NCBI GenBank assembly: GCA_019456145.1
Contig: VRUL01000018.1
Coordinates: forward strand, 37,572-101,571
Direction: 5' to 3'
DNA from: Planctomycetota bacterium
GTDB lineage: Bacteria > Planctomycetota > Phycisphaerae > Sedimentisphaerales > Anaerobacaceae
DNA length: 64,000 nt
The notes beneath the pieces were generated by a model. It was not told the origin of the DNA and did no database searches. It saw only the letters and a list, made by a program, of their open reading frames with translations. The position numbers were made by a program, and so were the translations under genes. Positions within the stretch are counted from its first letter, which is position 1. The number at the start of each line of letters is the position of its first letter. Shown here piece by piece: positions 44,092 to 53,852 of this stretch.

Positions 44092-45222
44092 ATGCGGATA
44101 TATTTGTCTCGGCCGGATATCACGGAAAAAGAAATCGAGGCAGTCTGTGCTGTGCTTCGCAGTTCCAATCTTTCACTGGGCCCCAAACTGGGTGAATTTG
44201 AGGACGCTTTCGCTAAGTACATCGGCCTAAAGCGGGCTGTAGCTGTCAATAGCGGAACCAGCGGCCTGTTTTTGTGTATGCCGGCACTGGGAATCGGGCA
44301 GGGAGATGAGGTCATTACTACGCCTTTTACCTTCATTGCTTCTGCAACTCCTATTATGATGGCCGGCGCCAGACCGGTCTTTGTCGATATTGACCCGGTA
44401 AGTTTGAATCTTGACACTGCAAAAATCGAATCCAGGATTACCGACAGGACAAAAGCCATTTTGCCGGTAGAGGTCTTCGGCAATCCTGCTGGTATCGATA
44501 AGGTCTGCGAAATTGCTCAAAAACACAATCTGAAGGTAATTGAGGACAGTTGTGAAGCTCTTGGCTCTACATTGAATGGAAAAAAGGCCGGGACATTTGG
44601 CACGATGAGTGTATTTGGCTTTTATCCCAATAAGCAGATGACCACCGGCGAAGGCGGAATCATTTTGACCGACGATGACGATTTGGCGGATATGTGCGTA
44701 TCGCTTCGCAATCAGGGTAGAGCCAAGGACGGCGGTTGGCTAAGCCACGAACGGCTGGGCTATAACTTTCGGCTCAGTGATATCAATTGTGCCCTCGGTA
44801 TTGTGCAGCTTTCAAGAATTGAGCAGTTTAAAGCCAAACGCCGGCAGGTTGCAAAATGGTATCAGGAAATGTTAGCGGACGATGACAGGCTGATAGTACC
44901 TGCCGAGCCGGATGATTGCGATCTAAGCTGGTTTGTCTTTGTGATACGGCTGGCAGAGGGTTTTACCCGCCGACAGCGTGATGAAATCTTAGAAGCAATG
45001 AGGGAACAAAATATTCAGGTCAGCAATTATTTTTCGCCTGTGCATCTACAGCCGTTTATGATTGAGCGGTTTGGCTATAAGCAAGGTGATTTTCCCGTTA
45101 CAGAATCCGTCTCCCAGAGGACTATTGCCTTGCCCTTTTATAATAGTCTAACTTATGATGAGGTGGCGATTGTCAGCAAAACATTGAAAGAAACCTTAGA
45201 TAAAAACTCCTCCGCCGGTTAG
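44092..45222 (+). CDS. DegT/DnrJ/EryC1-family aminotransferase
   Basis: 376-aa PLP-dependent enzyme that transfers an amino group to a keto-sugar nucleotide. Motifs: VNSGTSGLFLC (phosphate binding), TTPFTFIASATPIM, VIEDSCEALGS and the PLP Lys181 in GFYPNKQMTTGEGG. Length is standard. Product would be a 3- or 4-amino sugar for envelope glycans. No dedicated partner lies beside it, so the exact sugar cannot be named. A strong AAGGAGG at about 43948 upstream belongs to a separate short frame. Confidence 0.92.
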   Translation: MRIYLSRPDITEKEIEAVCAVLRSSNLSLGPKLGEFEDAFAKYIGLKRAVAVNSGTSGLFLCMPALGIGQGDEVITTPFTFIASATPIMMAGARPVFVDIDPVSLNLDTAKIESRITDRTKAILPVEVFGNPAGIDKVCEIAQKHNLKVIEDSCEALGSTLNGKKAGTFGTMSVFGFYPNKQMTTGEGGIILTDDDDLADMCVSLRNQGRAKDGGWLSHERLGYNFRLSDINCALGIVQLSRIEQFKAKRRQVAKWYQEMLADDDRLIVPAEPDDCDLSWFVFVIRLAEGFTRRQRDEILEAMREQNIQVSNYFSPVHLQPFMIERFGYKQGDFPVTESVSQRTIALPFYNSLTYDEVAIVSKTLKETLDKNSSAG

Positions 45223-45415
45223 CCAAAACAATTCCTGCCAGGGACCCTGTGCCACTATATTTCGCAGAGAAAACCCCAGATAACTAACATTTGTTACATC
45301 ATATTATTTGGCATCTGTGGTTTTTATTCTTAAAATTTAGTTGACGGAGATATCAAAAGCTGAGGGAGTGGAAGGGCCTATAAAAGTCATTTTTTGGGAA
45401 GGGGGAAACGCTTAT

Positions 45416-45691
45416 ATGAGGGGATGGAGAAGTAAACTTGTATTTATTCTGGTAGTATATTTTATTGGTTTTGCAACCGCAATCTATACTTTGGCGCCTG
45501 TACCTGAAAAACAAAAGGGCAAACTGAGCAAAAACAGCTTTAAATATTCAGCTTTAAAATCGGACGAATTCGCGCAATCTTTTAATACCGGGATGCACAA
45601 ATGTCTTGATTTTGGCAAGGATTTTGCCTGTCGCATGGGCAAAATCATAAAACAGAAGTTCGATGACAGGCAATCTCGAGCCAAAAGCTAA
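45416..45691 (+). CDS. Hypothetical small membrane protein
   Basis: 91 aa starting at MRGWRSK (GAAGGGGG upstream; a TTG start 75 bp earlier is also open). One membrane span (about residues 8-25, VFILVVYFIGFATAIYTLA) is followed by a hydrophilic, Lys-rich tail with DFGKDFACRMGKIIKQKFDD. No family recognised. It lies between the aminotransferase and a G-rich tandem repeat. Confidence 0.6.
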   Translation: MRGWRSKLVFILVVYFIGFATAIYTLAPVPEKQKGKLSKNSFKYSALKSDEFAQSFNTGMHKCLDFGKDFACRMGKIIKQKFDDRQSRAKS

Positions 45692-45752
45692 ATAGCGACT
45701 AAGCCACTCTCAGTGCAATGTTTTAATTGCTAACGTATACACATGATTACTT

Positions 45753-45845
45753 TAAGGAGGGAGTGTGAGGAGGGAGTGTGAGGAGGGAGTGTGAGGAGGG
45801 AGTGTGAGGAGGGAGCGTGAGGAGGGAGTGTGAGGAGGGAGTGTG
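45753..45845 (+). repeat. 13-bp tandem repeat, seven units
   Basis: Seven nearly perfect copies of aggagggagtgtg (one has a gcgtg variant). The 13-bp period breaks any reading frame, so it is not a coding repeat. Each unit contains a GGAGG. It lies beyond the 3' end of the PhoD-like gene. Confidence 0.85.
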
Positions 45846-45928
45846 TATGTCATTTTTGGGGCCGTGGGCCGTCAGGTCCACGGCTTTCAAAAAATCAGGA
45901 CGAATTATAACAACTTCATCTTCATAAA

Positions 45929-47761
45929 TCAAAAATTCACTTCCACTGTTTGCCTCTCCCCTGGCGTTATGGACTGCACGCTCTTCAAGGTCTTCATCTT
46001 TCCGGTGTCCTGTTCACCTACCTTGATGGTATATGTGCCTGCCTTGAATACCTTGGGGCCAAAAGAAGTGCCCTTGATGCGAATGGTATAAACGATTTCA
46101 CCGTCGGCTTCGTCGATTATCTGTACGACGGGATCTGTCATACCGTTGACCTTTATCGTCGGTAAATAGGCCGCAGCCTTGCGCCCGTAGTTGTCCTGCT
46201 GCTTGATAGTTCTGGGCCAGCCGGGATATTGCTTAACGGTCGGTTCTGTAATATCCACGTTTCTAGGCCAGCACTCGACTGTGATTTCTCTGTTCTCTTT
46301 ATCGAATTTGACAACTCCGAAACCAGCGGACCTTGTGGTCAGCTTGTCATGGTTTTCCATTTCTCCGGGATTTGCAACCGCCAGCATGGTGACCTTATTT
46401 CCGAAGCCATCGAGGAATTCGCCCAGATATTCGGGCATCCCTTCCTCGCGGTTCCTGCCCGGCTCAAGAGGCGCCCACCAGCGCAGGTAGAGATTGGCGA
46501 TGGACGGTACACAGAACGAATATCCCGAATCGTTCCATTCATCAACGCCGTGGTGAACAATAGTGCCCAAATGCTGGTCACCTGCGAGCATAAATGCGAA
46601 TCCCTTACGGAACTCTTTTAGAGCCTTATTTCTTCCCGTTTGGGGCCAGCCGTTGGAATCCAGGTCGGCGTGCACCCGATTTTTCCGACTGCCGTGAAGG
46701 TGTGCTCCGCCGCAGAAAATCGTTTGAGAAAGCACACATTTCATATCCGAACCACGCCAGTCGGCTGCCCATTCACCCAGGAACTTGAGCTGCCGTTCGC
46801 CTAATAATTTGGCCCCGGGGACATCGACGCTCTTGGGAACATAATTGGGGTTTCTTATATGGTCCGGCCGAGGCCCCTGCCTGGGAACAAGGCCCTGCGG
46901 ACCTGATTTGAATTTACGGTCCTCAATAATGGCAAAGCTTACCCGCCCTATTGTCAGTGATGTATAGTATACTCCGATGCCTCGCTGTATCGGGCTTGGG
47001 TCATAGGGATCAGGAAGGTGGCTGGTCTGTGCGCGCTCGACCATTTTCACGTATTCGACAGGGGCCGCGTATCCTCCATCATGACCGGCCCGAGTGTTTG
47101 ATACCTTGCCTCCCGCTCCCCACAAATTAGCCTGGCCTACATCATGGTCGTCCGGTATCGTGACCGTGGGGATATTGCGAATGATTTCTCCGAAGTCTCT
47201 GCCAAACTTAAGCCAGGCAGCGTAATGCCTGTGGTGGTCATAGACCTGATCTCCGGAAAAAAACAAAAGATCGGGTTTCAACTTTTTGATGTTAGCAATT
47301 ATATCAGTTTTTGGTATGTCTCCACCGTGCCCGGGATTAATCGAGTTGCCCGTGAACGCAGCCACGACGATGGTATCCTTATCGACAGGATCATTGAGGA
47401 TTGTCCCCGTATAATAGGCACTTTTGCCGTGAGCGAGGCGGTATTCAAAGTCTTTTGTGGAGTCCCAGTTCTCAACACGGAAATTTGCCGTCCAGCCGTT
47501 CTCAATCACATGCGATTTAGCTATTTGCTTCCACTTTCTCCCCTTTTTAATCTCCAGCCGAACATTCCTGTCCTCACCATCTTTTAGCGGATATAACTGC
47601 GCCGTCATCTTCAGGATTTTGCTGTCGACAGTGTACAGGGCAAAGCAGATAACTTTATCTCTTGGTACTTCGGGGATTTCCAGGTTTTTGCCAATGGCGA
47701 TACTCAGCAGCAAGGTAGTCACCATTATTGCGGTATGTACTCTTACATTCATGAACTTCAT
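45929..47761 (-). CDS. PhoD-like metallophosphoesterase, secreted
   Basis: 610-aa protein with a short signal peptide. The core (about 120-480) has metallophosphatase motifs of the PhoD/alkaline phosphatase D family: AAFTGNSIN, LLFFSGDQVYDHH, TIPDDHDVGQ, FMLAGDQHLGTIVHHG. It should hydrolyse phosphomonoesters or diesters outside the cytoplasm with Ca/Fe-type metals. An N-terminal fibronectin-like region (about 30-115) and a C-terminal beta domain (after about 500) flank it. No Tat motif is visible, unusual for PhoD. Alone in its transcription unit. Confidence 0.85.
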   Translation of the reverse strand: MKFMNVRVHTAIMVTTLLLSIAIGKNLEIPEVPRDKVICFALYTVDSKILKMTAQLYPLKDGEDRNVRLEIKKGRKWKQIAKSHVIENGWTANFRVENWDSTKDFEYRLAHGKSAYYTGTILNDPVDKDTIVVAAFTGNSINPGHGGDIPKTDIIANIKKLKPDLLFFSGDQVYDHHRHYAAWLKFGRDFGEIIRNIPTVTIPDDHDVGQANLWGAGGKVSNTRAGHDGGYAAPVEYVKMVERAQTSHLPDPYDPSPIQRGIGVYYTSLTIGRVSFAIIEDRKFKSGPQGLVPRQGPRPDHIRNPNYVPKSVDVPGAKLLGERQLKFLGEWAADWRGSDMKCVLSQTIFCGGAHLHGSRKNRVHADLDSNGWPQTGRNKALKEFRKGFAFMLAGDQHLGTIVHHGVDEWNDSGYSFCVPSIANLYLRWWAPLEPGRNREEGMPEYLGEFLDGFGNKVTMLAVANPGEMENHDKLTTRSAGFGVVKFDKENREITVECWPRNVDITEPTVKQYPGWPRTIKQQDNYGRKAAAYLPTIKVNGMTDPVVQIIDEADGEIVYTIRIKGTSFGPKVFKAGTYTIKVGEQDTGKMKTLKSVQSITPGERQTVEVNF

Positions 47762-47911
47762 GTTTTCCTCCTTGTCAATTAGGCTTTATCTGTATTCAAA
47801 AGAATCAAGGTATTTATTGTAGTTGATAATATGCCATAATTGGCCAAAAGTTTCAAGCCCAACTTTTTGATTTGCTCCTGTCTCACTTTCTTCTGTTACC
47901 GTATAACCTGG

Positions 47912-47941
47912 AAAAAAGGCCGAGCCAAATTGGCCCGGCCT
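47912..47941 (-). terminator. Intrinsic terminator
   Basis: On the minus strand an AGGCCGGGCCAA...TTGGCTCGGCCT hairpin is followed by TTTTTT. It lies about 45 bp beyond the stop of the 519-aa gene, ending the ECF operon transcribed leftward. Confidence 0.8.
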
Positions 47942-47985
47942 GCGTCAACCCTTGCAACTGGTCAACCCGCTTGTGAGCTTTCAAC

Positions 47986-49545
47986 TTACTCAAATTGAAG
48001 CAACGCCCCCAATGCTTTAGAAAGGAAGACTATGTCAGTATCTTTTGCATCAGTTATTTTTTCTAAGTAGATGCCGTAATACTCTTCAATATCTTTCTCG
48101 CCAGAACTCCTCATTGCTATTCGGCGCGGATACGAGCAGCCACCTCCCGTCTTGCCAAACTCGACAACCTGGCACTGGCTTTTCAATATCGCGCCGTCTT
48201 CCAAATTGGCATGGGGTTCCAATAGTTCATAGGTAAACTGACTGACCCAATAGTCGTGCTCAGGGTCAACCCACCACGTATGTAAGCTTACTGCATCTGC
48301 ACTGTAACTTTTGAGTTGACAGCCTATTTGATTCGACAATTCCGGAGCATCATTTGTAACAATCTTCCATTCCCCTACACCGTAATCTCTGATATAGTCC
48401 GCCATCGTCGGCTCTAGTGGGATTTCATAACACGGAAAGACCACAACCCCAGGAAAACCTTTGGACGTCGCGGCCAAGAGCGGAAGACAACCCGCGGAGA
48501 CCAAACTTTCAACCAGCTCATCGAGCGATTTTGATTGATAATTGCCAAGCCCAACAGAAATACCATGGCGTCGCTGGTTTTCACTGGCCAAATATTCAAA
48601 AATAGTCAGTGTGGCTTGTCCTTGGCCGCCGGTAAAGATAGTTACTCCGCGAAAGTCCCCAAGCTGACGTCGCCTCTTATCATGTTCGGCTGCCACATCC
48701 GCCAGTTCATGGCTCGGACAAGCCAAGTAAACAACTTTCGCATCTTTTGGAACTCCAACATCATAAACGCTGGCTGGACCTTCCTCAAGGTACTCAAAAT
48801 ACAGGTCTTTTTCTTTAATTAGATTCCCATTTGAATCGAACGACTTTTGATGACCGAAAACAGGCAAATTTCGTTCGGTATCCATTATGAGCATAGCTTC
48901 ATAAGTTCTTTCATTCCGGGACATCTTGGACATGTAAACCTTCGCATCCCTACCGTTGTATTGCCCTATTTCTTTCGTGAATTCTGTGCTTAATTTAGCT
49001 AATTGTCTCAACCAAGTTTCCCCAAAATTCCAAACAGATGTTGCCCCCTTTGTAATCTCATCATCAAAAATACTCGAGATTGTAATCGTTTCCGTATCTG
49101 GTTCATATGCATAGAACCGATGCCTTTGACCATCACCGTACTTGATTTGTCCGGAAGACCGTTTACTCGCATAAACCTGTGATTCAAAAGAAATCCAGAC
49201 CTCAAATCGTTCCTCTGCCTTGCCCCGGACGCTTTCCATAACAATATGCATCCAAGGCTTTTCTTTCATCGCCTCTATCATTTTCGCAAAGGCCAGCGTC
49301 GTCAGGCGAACCGAGCCAGTGTGGAGGTGTAAACCTATCACTACGGCAATAATTATCACCGCCGCGATGGCGATTTTTGCGATTTTAGTTTTCAAAATCA
49401 TTCTCCAGATTTTTTGTCGCTGACTCTGCTTTGCCAGAATGCCAAGGAGGTCTTGTTCGAGTTTGTTACGATGGCTGGGGCCAGGCGTGTCGTCGAACTT
49501 GATTCCACGAACAAAATCTTCAAATTGTTTTTCATTATTTTTCAT
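47986..49545 (-). CDS. Membrane-anchored hypothetical protein, anti-sigma-like N-terminus
   Basis: 519-aa protein: about 50 cytoplasmic residues, one membrane span (about 52-74), and a large extracytoplasmic region. The beginning (MKNNEKQFEDFVRGIKFDD) and placement 21 bp after an ECF sigma gene match the planctomycete pattern of membrane partners of ECF factors. The large domain starts with a LolA/DUF-type beta-rich stretch (MHIVMESVRGKAEERFEVWISF and following, here split) but I cannot name it. Probable anti-sigma factor or sensor; an intrinsic terminator follows. Confidence 0.65.
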   Translation of the reverse strand: MKNNEKQFEDFVRGIKFDDTPGPSHRNKLEQDLLGILAKQSQRQKIWRMILKTKIAKIAIAAVIIIAVVIGLHLHTGSVRLTTLAFAKMIEAMKEKPWMHIVMESVRGKAEERFEVWISFESQVYASKRSSGQIKYGDGQRHRFYAYEPDTETITISSIFDDEITKGATSVWNFGETWLRQLAKLSTEFTKEIGQYNGRDAKVYMSKMSRNERTYEAMLIMDTERNLPVFGHQKSFDSNGNLIKEKDLYFEYLEEGPASVYDVGVPKDAKVVYLACPSHELADVAAEHDKRRRQLGDFRGVTIFTGGQGQATLTIFEYLASENQRRHGISVGLGNYQSKSLDELVESLVSAGCLPLLAATSKGFPGVVVFPCYEIPLEPTMADYIRDYGVGEWKIVTNDAPELSNQIGCQLKSYSADAVSLHTWWVDPEHDYWVSQFTYELLEPHANLEDGAILKSQCQVVEFGKTGGGCSYPRRIAMRSSGEKDIEEYYGIYLEKITDAKDTDIVFLSKALGALLQFE

Positions 49546-49566
49546 TTCAGTTCACCTTCGATCTAC

Positions 49567-50163
49567 TTAGACTGTGAAATCTGTAGCTAATATCTTTCGC
49601 AGTTTGGTAAGTGCCCGAGCCAGTTGGCTGCGGACGGTGCCCGGATTGGAAGCCAGCACCTCGGCAATTTCGGTTAGTTTTAGATTTTCGAAAAAACGCA
49701 ATGTGATGATAGTCTGGTACCGCGGCTTCAAAGAAAACATAGCTTCTCTCAAAAAAGCTAATTTCTCAGATGTTTCTCTACAGTCGGCGATCTGACTGCC
49801 GATTTGCTGGCGCGCGCCTTTAAGCAAACCATCTCGTCGAGCGGTCTTTCTCAGATGGTCGTTGGCAGCGTTAGTTGCGATTTTATAAAGCCAGTTTCGG
49901 AACTGCTGCTTACTGCCTTTGAAACGGTGAAGATTCTCCACTACTTTCAGGAAAACCTCAGCCGTAATATCTTCGGCTATGTGTCTTTCAAAGAGCCGAT
50001 GGACACAATAGCGAAATATAGCATCATAATGCCTGCGATACAACTGCACAAACGCCGCAGGATCGCTACGTGCTTCAGCTATTAATTGGCCGTCGTTAGC
50101 TGCTTTGCTTTCGTTATCCAAACTAATTATTCTCCGGAGCTTACTGGCACTAACTATCATCAC
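49567..50163 (-). CDS. ECF RNA polymerase sigma factor
   Basis: 198-aa sigma factor. Region 2 (YRRHYDAIFRYCVHRLFERHIAEDITAEVFLKVVENLHRF) and region 4 (FENLKLTEIAEVLASNPGTVRSQLARALTKLRK) are complete; the second is split here only for length. Unlike the factor at 40058 it has only a short N-terminal tail. It is upstream of and co-transcribed with the 519-aa membrane protein. Target promoters are unknown. Confidence 0.92.
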   Translation of the reverse strand: MMIVSASKLRRIISLDNESKAANDGQLIAEARSDPAAFVQLYRRHYDAIFRYCVHRLFERHIAEDITAEVFLKVVENLHRFKGSKQQFRNWLYKIATNAANDHLRKTARRDGLLKGARQQIGSQIADCRETSEKLAFLREAMFSLKPRYQTIITLRFFENLKLTEIAEVLASNPGTVRSQLARALTKLRKILATDFTV

Positions 50164-50243
50164 TATTATAAATGCGCAGCGGACAAAAACGTGGCAAAAA
50201 ATATCCGAAATGGTATCATTCTTTTTTTACAGTCGATTTGTGA

Positions 50244-50936
50244 ATGAGAATCATAATGGAACTATATGGTTTAATTTTTGACGTTGACGGTGTGATTGCC
50301 GATACCGAGGCGGTCAATGCAAGGGCTTCTATCAAGGTTTTTGAGGATTTGTTCGGTATTAAAGGTGTTAAGCGTGAGGATTTTGAGGCCGGCCTCGGAC
50401 GAGGGGCAGTAGAATATGTCAAAGCCGCTGCCAGAGTTCACGGTCTGGAATTGACCGAAGAGCAAGTCGAAAAAACAACACAGTTGCGACAGGAATATTT
50501 CCTTAAGATTCTAAGCGAAGAGCCGTTACCTCCTTTCCCCGGGATATTGGAATTGATAGAGGAGGCAATGCAAAGAGAAGATTTTAGAGTGGCTATCGCA
50601 ACCTCCAGCACGCTTGAAAAATCCCGTGCTGTTTTGGAATCCGCAAAGATACCCTTTCAGAAGATGGTTTATATCACCGGCAACAACGTTAAGAACAAAA
50701 AGCCTCACCCTGAGCTTTTCCTGCTGGCTGCTGAACGTATGGGTATTGCCCCGGCCAATTGCGTTGTAATAGAAGACGCTCCCAACGGTGTGCAGGCCGC
50801 CAAAGCCGCCGGGGCAAAATGTATCGCCGTCACAAATTCCACAGATGCCGCTAAACTTTCCGAAGCTGATTTAGTTTGCGATTCTCTCGAACAAATTAAT
50901 ATTCATACGGTTATTGAACTGATTCAAACAAAATAA
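50244..50936 (+). CDS. HAD-superfamily phosphatase, beta-phosphoglucomutase-like
   Basis: 230-aa enzyme with HAD motif I DVDGVIADTE (nucleophile first Asp), motif II ATSST, the Lys of motif III in NKKPHPE, and motif IV VIEDAPNG. The cap domain is of the helical C1 type. Family members dephosphorylate sugar phosphates or isomerise beta-glucose-1-phosphate. Start may be MRIIMELYG or the inner Met. Convergent with the DUF434 gene 10 bp away. Confidence 0.88.
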   Translation: MRIIMELYGLIFDVDGVIADTEAVNARASIKVFEDLFGIKGVKREDFEAGLGRGAVEYVKAAARVHGLELTEEQVEKTTQLRQEYFLKILSEEPLPPFPGILELIEEAMQREDFRVAIATSSTLEKSRAVLESAKIPFQKMVYITGNNVKNKKPHPELFLLAAERMGIAPANCVVIEDAPNGVQAAKAAGAKCIAVTNSTDAAKLSEADLVCDSLEQINIHTVIELIQTK

Positions 50937-50946
50937 ACTGTTGTAA

Positions 50947-51672
50947 TCAGTCTGAATTAGACAAATCTATCACTCTTACAGACGCCAGCTTGCGTTGAAT
51001 AATCTCTGTCGCCAGATTTGCCCATCTCTTACAGGCATCGAGTACAACACTATCACTGCTGGCTACAACAGCATCGGTTTTTTTCAGTTCAGCATCAGGG
51101 CTCAGGAGAAGCTCAATCTCCCAGTTCCATTTGCTTTTCCGGGCCAGCTCACCAATTAGTGTTTTTGATCGCCCGCTGTTGGAGACCGGACTATCAAGCA
51201 GCCACACAGCATCGTTTACGCCTATTTCTTTCAAAAATTCACCTACAAGCCGCAAGGCCGGTATTGTTTCAGTGACTTTACGATATGTACCGTGTATGCT
51301 TGCCAGATCGCGAAAGCAGCCATCTCGACCCTTAAAAACACAAGCGCCGCTCATCGCCGCTTCGATAGTGATTAAGACATTGTAGCCGTCGATGGCAATC
51401 CTCTGACCCGCAAGATTTTTTAGTGCAACACAGCGCTGATTTCGAGAAGCCAGATGCTGGTCGGAGCAGGCGCTGCGCATAACCGCCAATCTCTGTCTTT
51501 TTGTAAGTGAGAACTTATCGCAGACTAATTTCAGGGCGCTTTTATCAGCATAACCTTTTGTCAGCAAAAGTGAAAAATCGGCAGTCGCCAATTGCAAATC
51601 GCCGATTGCATTGGGCGCAAAGAATTTCGCGTCTGCCGGATGCGGGCCTCGATGACTTCGCTTATCGGGCAT
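50947..51672 (-). CDS. DUF434 family protein
   Basis: 241-aa protein of the DUF434/DUF5616 type, recognised from LKLVCDKFSLTKRQRLAVMR in the first half and GQRIAIDGYNVLITIEAA and ASSDSVVLDAC in the second. The family occurs in bacteria and archaea; the Asp-rich second domain (IDGYN, LDSPVSNSG, TDAVVASSD) resembles a PIN-like nuclease fold. Function has not been established. Convergent with the HAD gene. Confidence 0.75.
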   Translation of the reverse strand: MPDKRSHRGPHPADAKFFAPNAIGDLQLATADFSLLLTKGYADKSALKLVCDKFSLTKRQRLAVMRSACSDQHLASRNQRCVALKNLAGQRIAIDGYNVLITIEAAMSGACVFKGRDGCFRDLASIHGTYRKVTETIPALRLVGEFLKEIGVNDAVWLLDSPVSNSGRSKTLIGELARKSKWNWEIELLLSPDAELKKTDAVVASSDSVVLDACKRWANLATEIIQRKLASVRVIDLSNSD

Positions 51673-51814
51673 AGTGCATTTGTCCTCAATTAAACCTGCA
51701 ATTATGATAATTCAAAACCGGCATCTCTGCAAGAGAAGCAAAAACAGATTGACATAATCACCTGCCAGCCCTACCATTGGCTTTTATCTGTGTTGCTATT
51801 ATTAGGATAAGTAA

Positions 51815-52663
51815 ATGCCGAGCCATAACTTAGCACAAATCAAGATAGACAATCTGGAGATAATCGGCTACTCGGTCGCAGGCGAAGAAACCGTCGTTGC
51901 GATGCCTCAGCTGGACGTTTGTTTCGATATCGGCAAAGCCCCTGACCAGATTATTTCCATAAACAATGTTTTGCTGACACATGGGCATATGGACCACGCT
52001 GCCGGTATAGCTTATTACCTGTCGCACCGACATTTTTGTGGACAGTCGCCGGGTACGATTGTGGCACCCGAGAATTTATTGGGTTTAATAAGAAAAATAA
52101 TCGACGCCTGGTCCCTTCTGGACGGCAATGAAATACCTGCTAATCTGGTTGGTGTAAAAGCCGGCGACGAACACCAGATAAAGCCAAATTTATTCACCAG
52201 GGCCTTCCCCACAAAACACACCAGAGGCTCTGTTGGTTATACTGTAATCGAAAAACGGAAAAAGATTAAGCCCGAGTACGCCAAGCTTACCGGACCACAA
52301 ATCGTAAAGTTGAAAAAGCAGGGAATCGAAATTGATTATCCCCTGGAGATTCCGATTGTTACCTATCTGGGCGATACACAGCATGTCGATTTCTCACAAT
52401 TAAAATACATTGTTGATAGCAAAATTTTAATCGCCGAGTGCACTTTCTACGAGACCGAGCACTCCGGCAGGGCCGAGGCCGGCAGGCATATGCACATCAA
52501 CGAATTTGCAGAGCTGATAGAAAAACTGCAAAACCAGCATATTATTATCACACATACGACACAGCGAACCCCTATGCGGGAAATTCGCAGGATATTAAAA
52601 GAAGCCCTTCCCGCAGAAAAATATGATAAGGTTATCCTGCTTATGGACAAAAGGCGAAGATAG
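51815..52663 (+). CDS. Ribonuclease Z-like metallo-beta-lactamase-fold protein
   Basis: 282-aa protein with the zinc motif THGHMDHAAG, a later YLGDT and ECTFYE, and a final HIIITHTTQRT, the pattern of RNase Z/ElaC-like hydrolases. The long exosite of RNase Z is not obvious, so it may act in tRNA 3' processing or be a related phosphodiesterase. AGGAT lies 5 nt before ATG. Diverges from the DUF434 gene. Confidence 0.8.
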   Translation: MPSHNLAQIKIDNLEIIGYSVAGEETVVAMPQLDVCFDIGKAPDQIISINNVLLTHGHMDHAAGIAYYLSHRHFCGQSPGTIVAPENLLGLIRKIIDAWSLLDGNEIPANLVGVKAGDEHQIKPNLFTRAFPTKHTRGSVGYTVIEKRKKIKPEYAKLTGPQIVKLKKQGIEIDYPLEIPIVTYLGDTQHVDFSQLKYIVDSKILIAECTFYETEHSGRAEAGRHMHINEFAELIEKLQNQHIIITHTTQRTPMREIRRILKEALPAEKYDKVILLMDKRRR

Positions 52664-52692
52664 CTCATCTGAAACATTCCGATCTTCAGCGA

Positions 52693-53418
52693 TTATGTTC
52701 CGGCTTTACGCAGTTTTGAAGGACGCAGGAGGATAACTACCGCCAATAGAATCAACGGCATACCTATTTGCCATACAAGTCCCGCATACGCCCCAAATAC
52801 TGCAATTTCCCCGTATTCGCTAACACCAAACTTACGAATCATTGTTGACTGGAAAAGAATTCTGGCAGCTAATCCTGCCGCTATAATAATAAAAATGCCT
52901 GCAAGAAGTAAAAATTTGCCCCACGGTTTGTCAGCAAGTTTGCATAACAATCCGCCTTGCTTTTTCTTTCTTCCGGCAATTTCATATAATACAAAAATTA
53001 CCGCTAATACAAAAATTACCGCCAGGAAAAACAGTATTTTAGACACTATATCTACAGCGCCGAGCGAATAACCCCTGACTCCGGCATACCTGGCAAGCAG
53101 AACAAGACCTGTAGAAGCACATGCTGCAATATAGGTAGCTACAATATAACTTAAGAGCCCTGCCCCGGCCCAGAAAAGTCTCTTACGCCATAAAGTCGAA
53201 GTATTTACCTTTGCAAATTCAGCAGCAAGACTATCTGTATCTCCAAGGCGATGGGTAGCTACTACAAATGCCTCCTGCTTGGACAGCTTCAAAGCCATCA
53301 GGCGTTCGACCTCTTCTCTAAGATGGCTCTCCAGTTCGTCTATATCCGGCTTGTCCACAGATTCCGACTGCTCAAGGTTAGAACGCCACTTGGTGATTTC
53401 CTGATTTAAGTCAAACAT
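52693..53418 (-). CDS. Membrane protein with HAAS-type cytoplasmic domain, PadR partner
   Basis: 241 aa from MFDLNQEIT, which overlaps the PadR gene by 13 nt. The N-terminal 75 residues (LESHLREEVERLMALKLSKQEAF) form the HAAS/permease-prefix-1 domain usually encoded after PadR regulators; five or so hydrophobic segments follow, from about residue 80 to 230. It probably responds to or is controlled by the PadR protein. No transport motif is visible. Confidence 0.8.
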   Translation of the reverse strand: MFDLNQEITKWRSNLEQSESVDKPDIDELESHLREEVERLMALKLSKQEAFVVATHRLGDTDSLAAEFAKVNTSTLWRKRLFWAGAGLLSYIVATYIAACASTGLVLLARYAGVRGYSLGAVDIVSKILFFLAVIFVLAVIFVLYEIAGRKKKQGGLLCKLADKPWGKFLLLAGIFIIIAAGLAARILFQSTMIRKFGVSEYGEIAVFGAYAGLVWQIGMPLILLAVVILLRPSKLRKAGT

Positions 53419-53747
53419 GGTTTTGTCTCCCATAACTTTTTTAGTGTTGAATACACAAGCATCCATTGATTTCTTTGTTCTTTTAATACCGTGGTTCCTT
53501 TGTTTTCGATTCGATAGTATCTTCGCTTCCGCCCTGTTTCGGAAATACGCTCTTGGGATTTTATCAGCCCCTGCTTCTCCAGGCGGTGCAGCACGGGATA
53601 GAGCATGCCATCAGTCCATTGCATCTTGCCGCCTGACAATTCACGTACGCGCTTTATTATGGCATAGCCATAATTCTCGCCCTGCGATAGAATAGAAAGA
53701 ACCAGCGGACCGGCCGAGGCGGCAATTAGATCTTTTGAAACAGCCAT
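53406..53747 (-). CDS. PadR-family transcriptional regulator
   Basis: 113-aa winged-helix repressor: LILSIL-type first helix (LVLSILSQGENYGYAIIKRV), GGKMQWTDGMLYPVLHRLEKQGLI recognition helix region, and wing RKRRYYRIENKG. PadR proteins act as dimers on their own operon and adjacent membrane genes. Translationally coupled with the membrane protein that follows. Highest confidence of the regulators here after the sigma factors. Confidence 0.92.
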   Translation of the reverse strand: MAVSKDLIAASAGPLVLSILSQGENYGYAIIKRVRELSGGKMQWTDGMLYPVLHRLEKQGLIKSQERISETGRKRRYYRIENKGTTVLKEQRNQWMLVYSTLKKLWETKPCLT

Positions 53748-53852
53748 TTTGTATCTCCAAATAGAATATCAACAATCTATACATAGCAGTTCTATGTATA
53801 CAAGTCAAATAAAAACTCTTTTCTTGAGAATCTTTTTCAGGCGATCCGAAAA

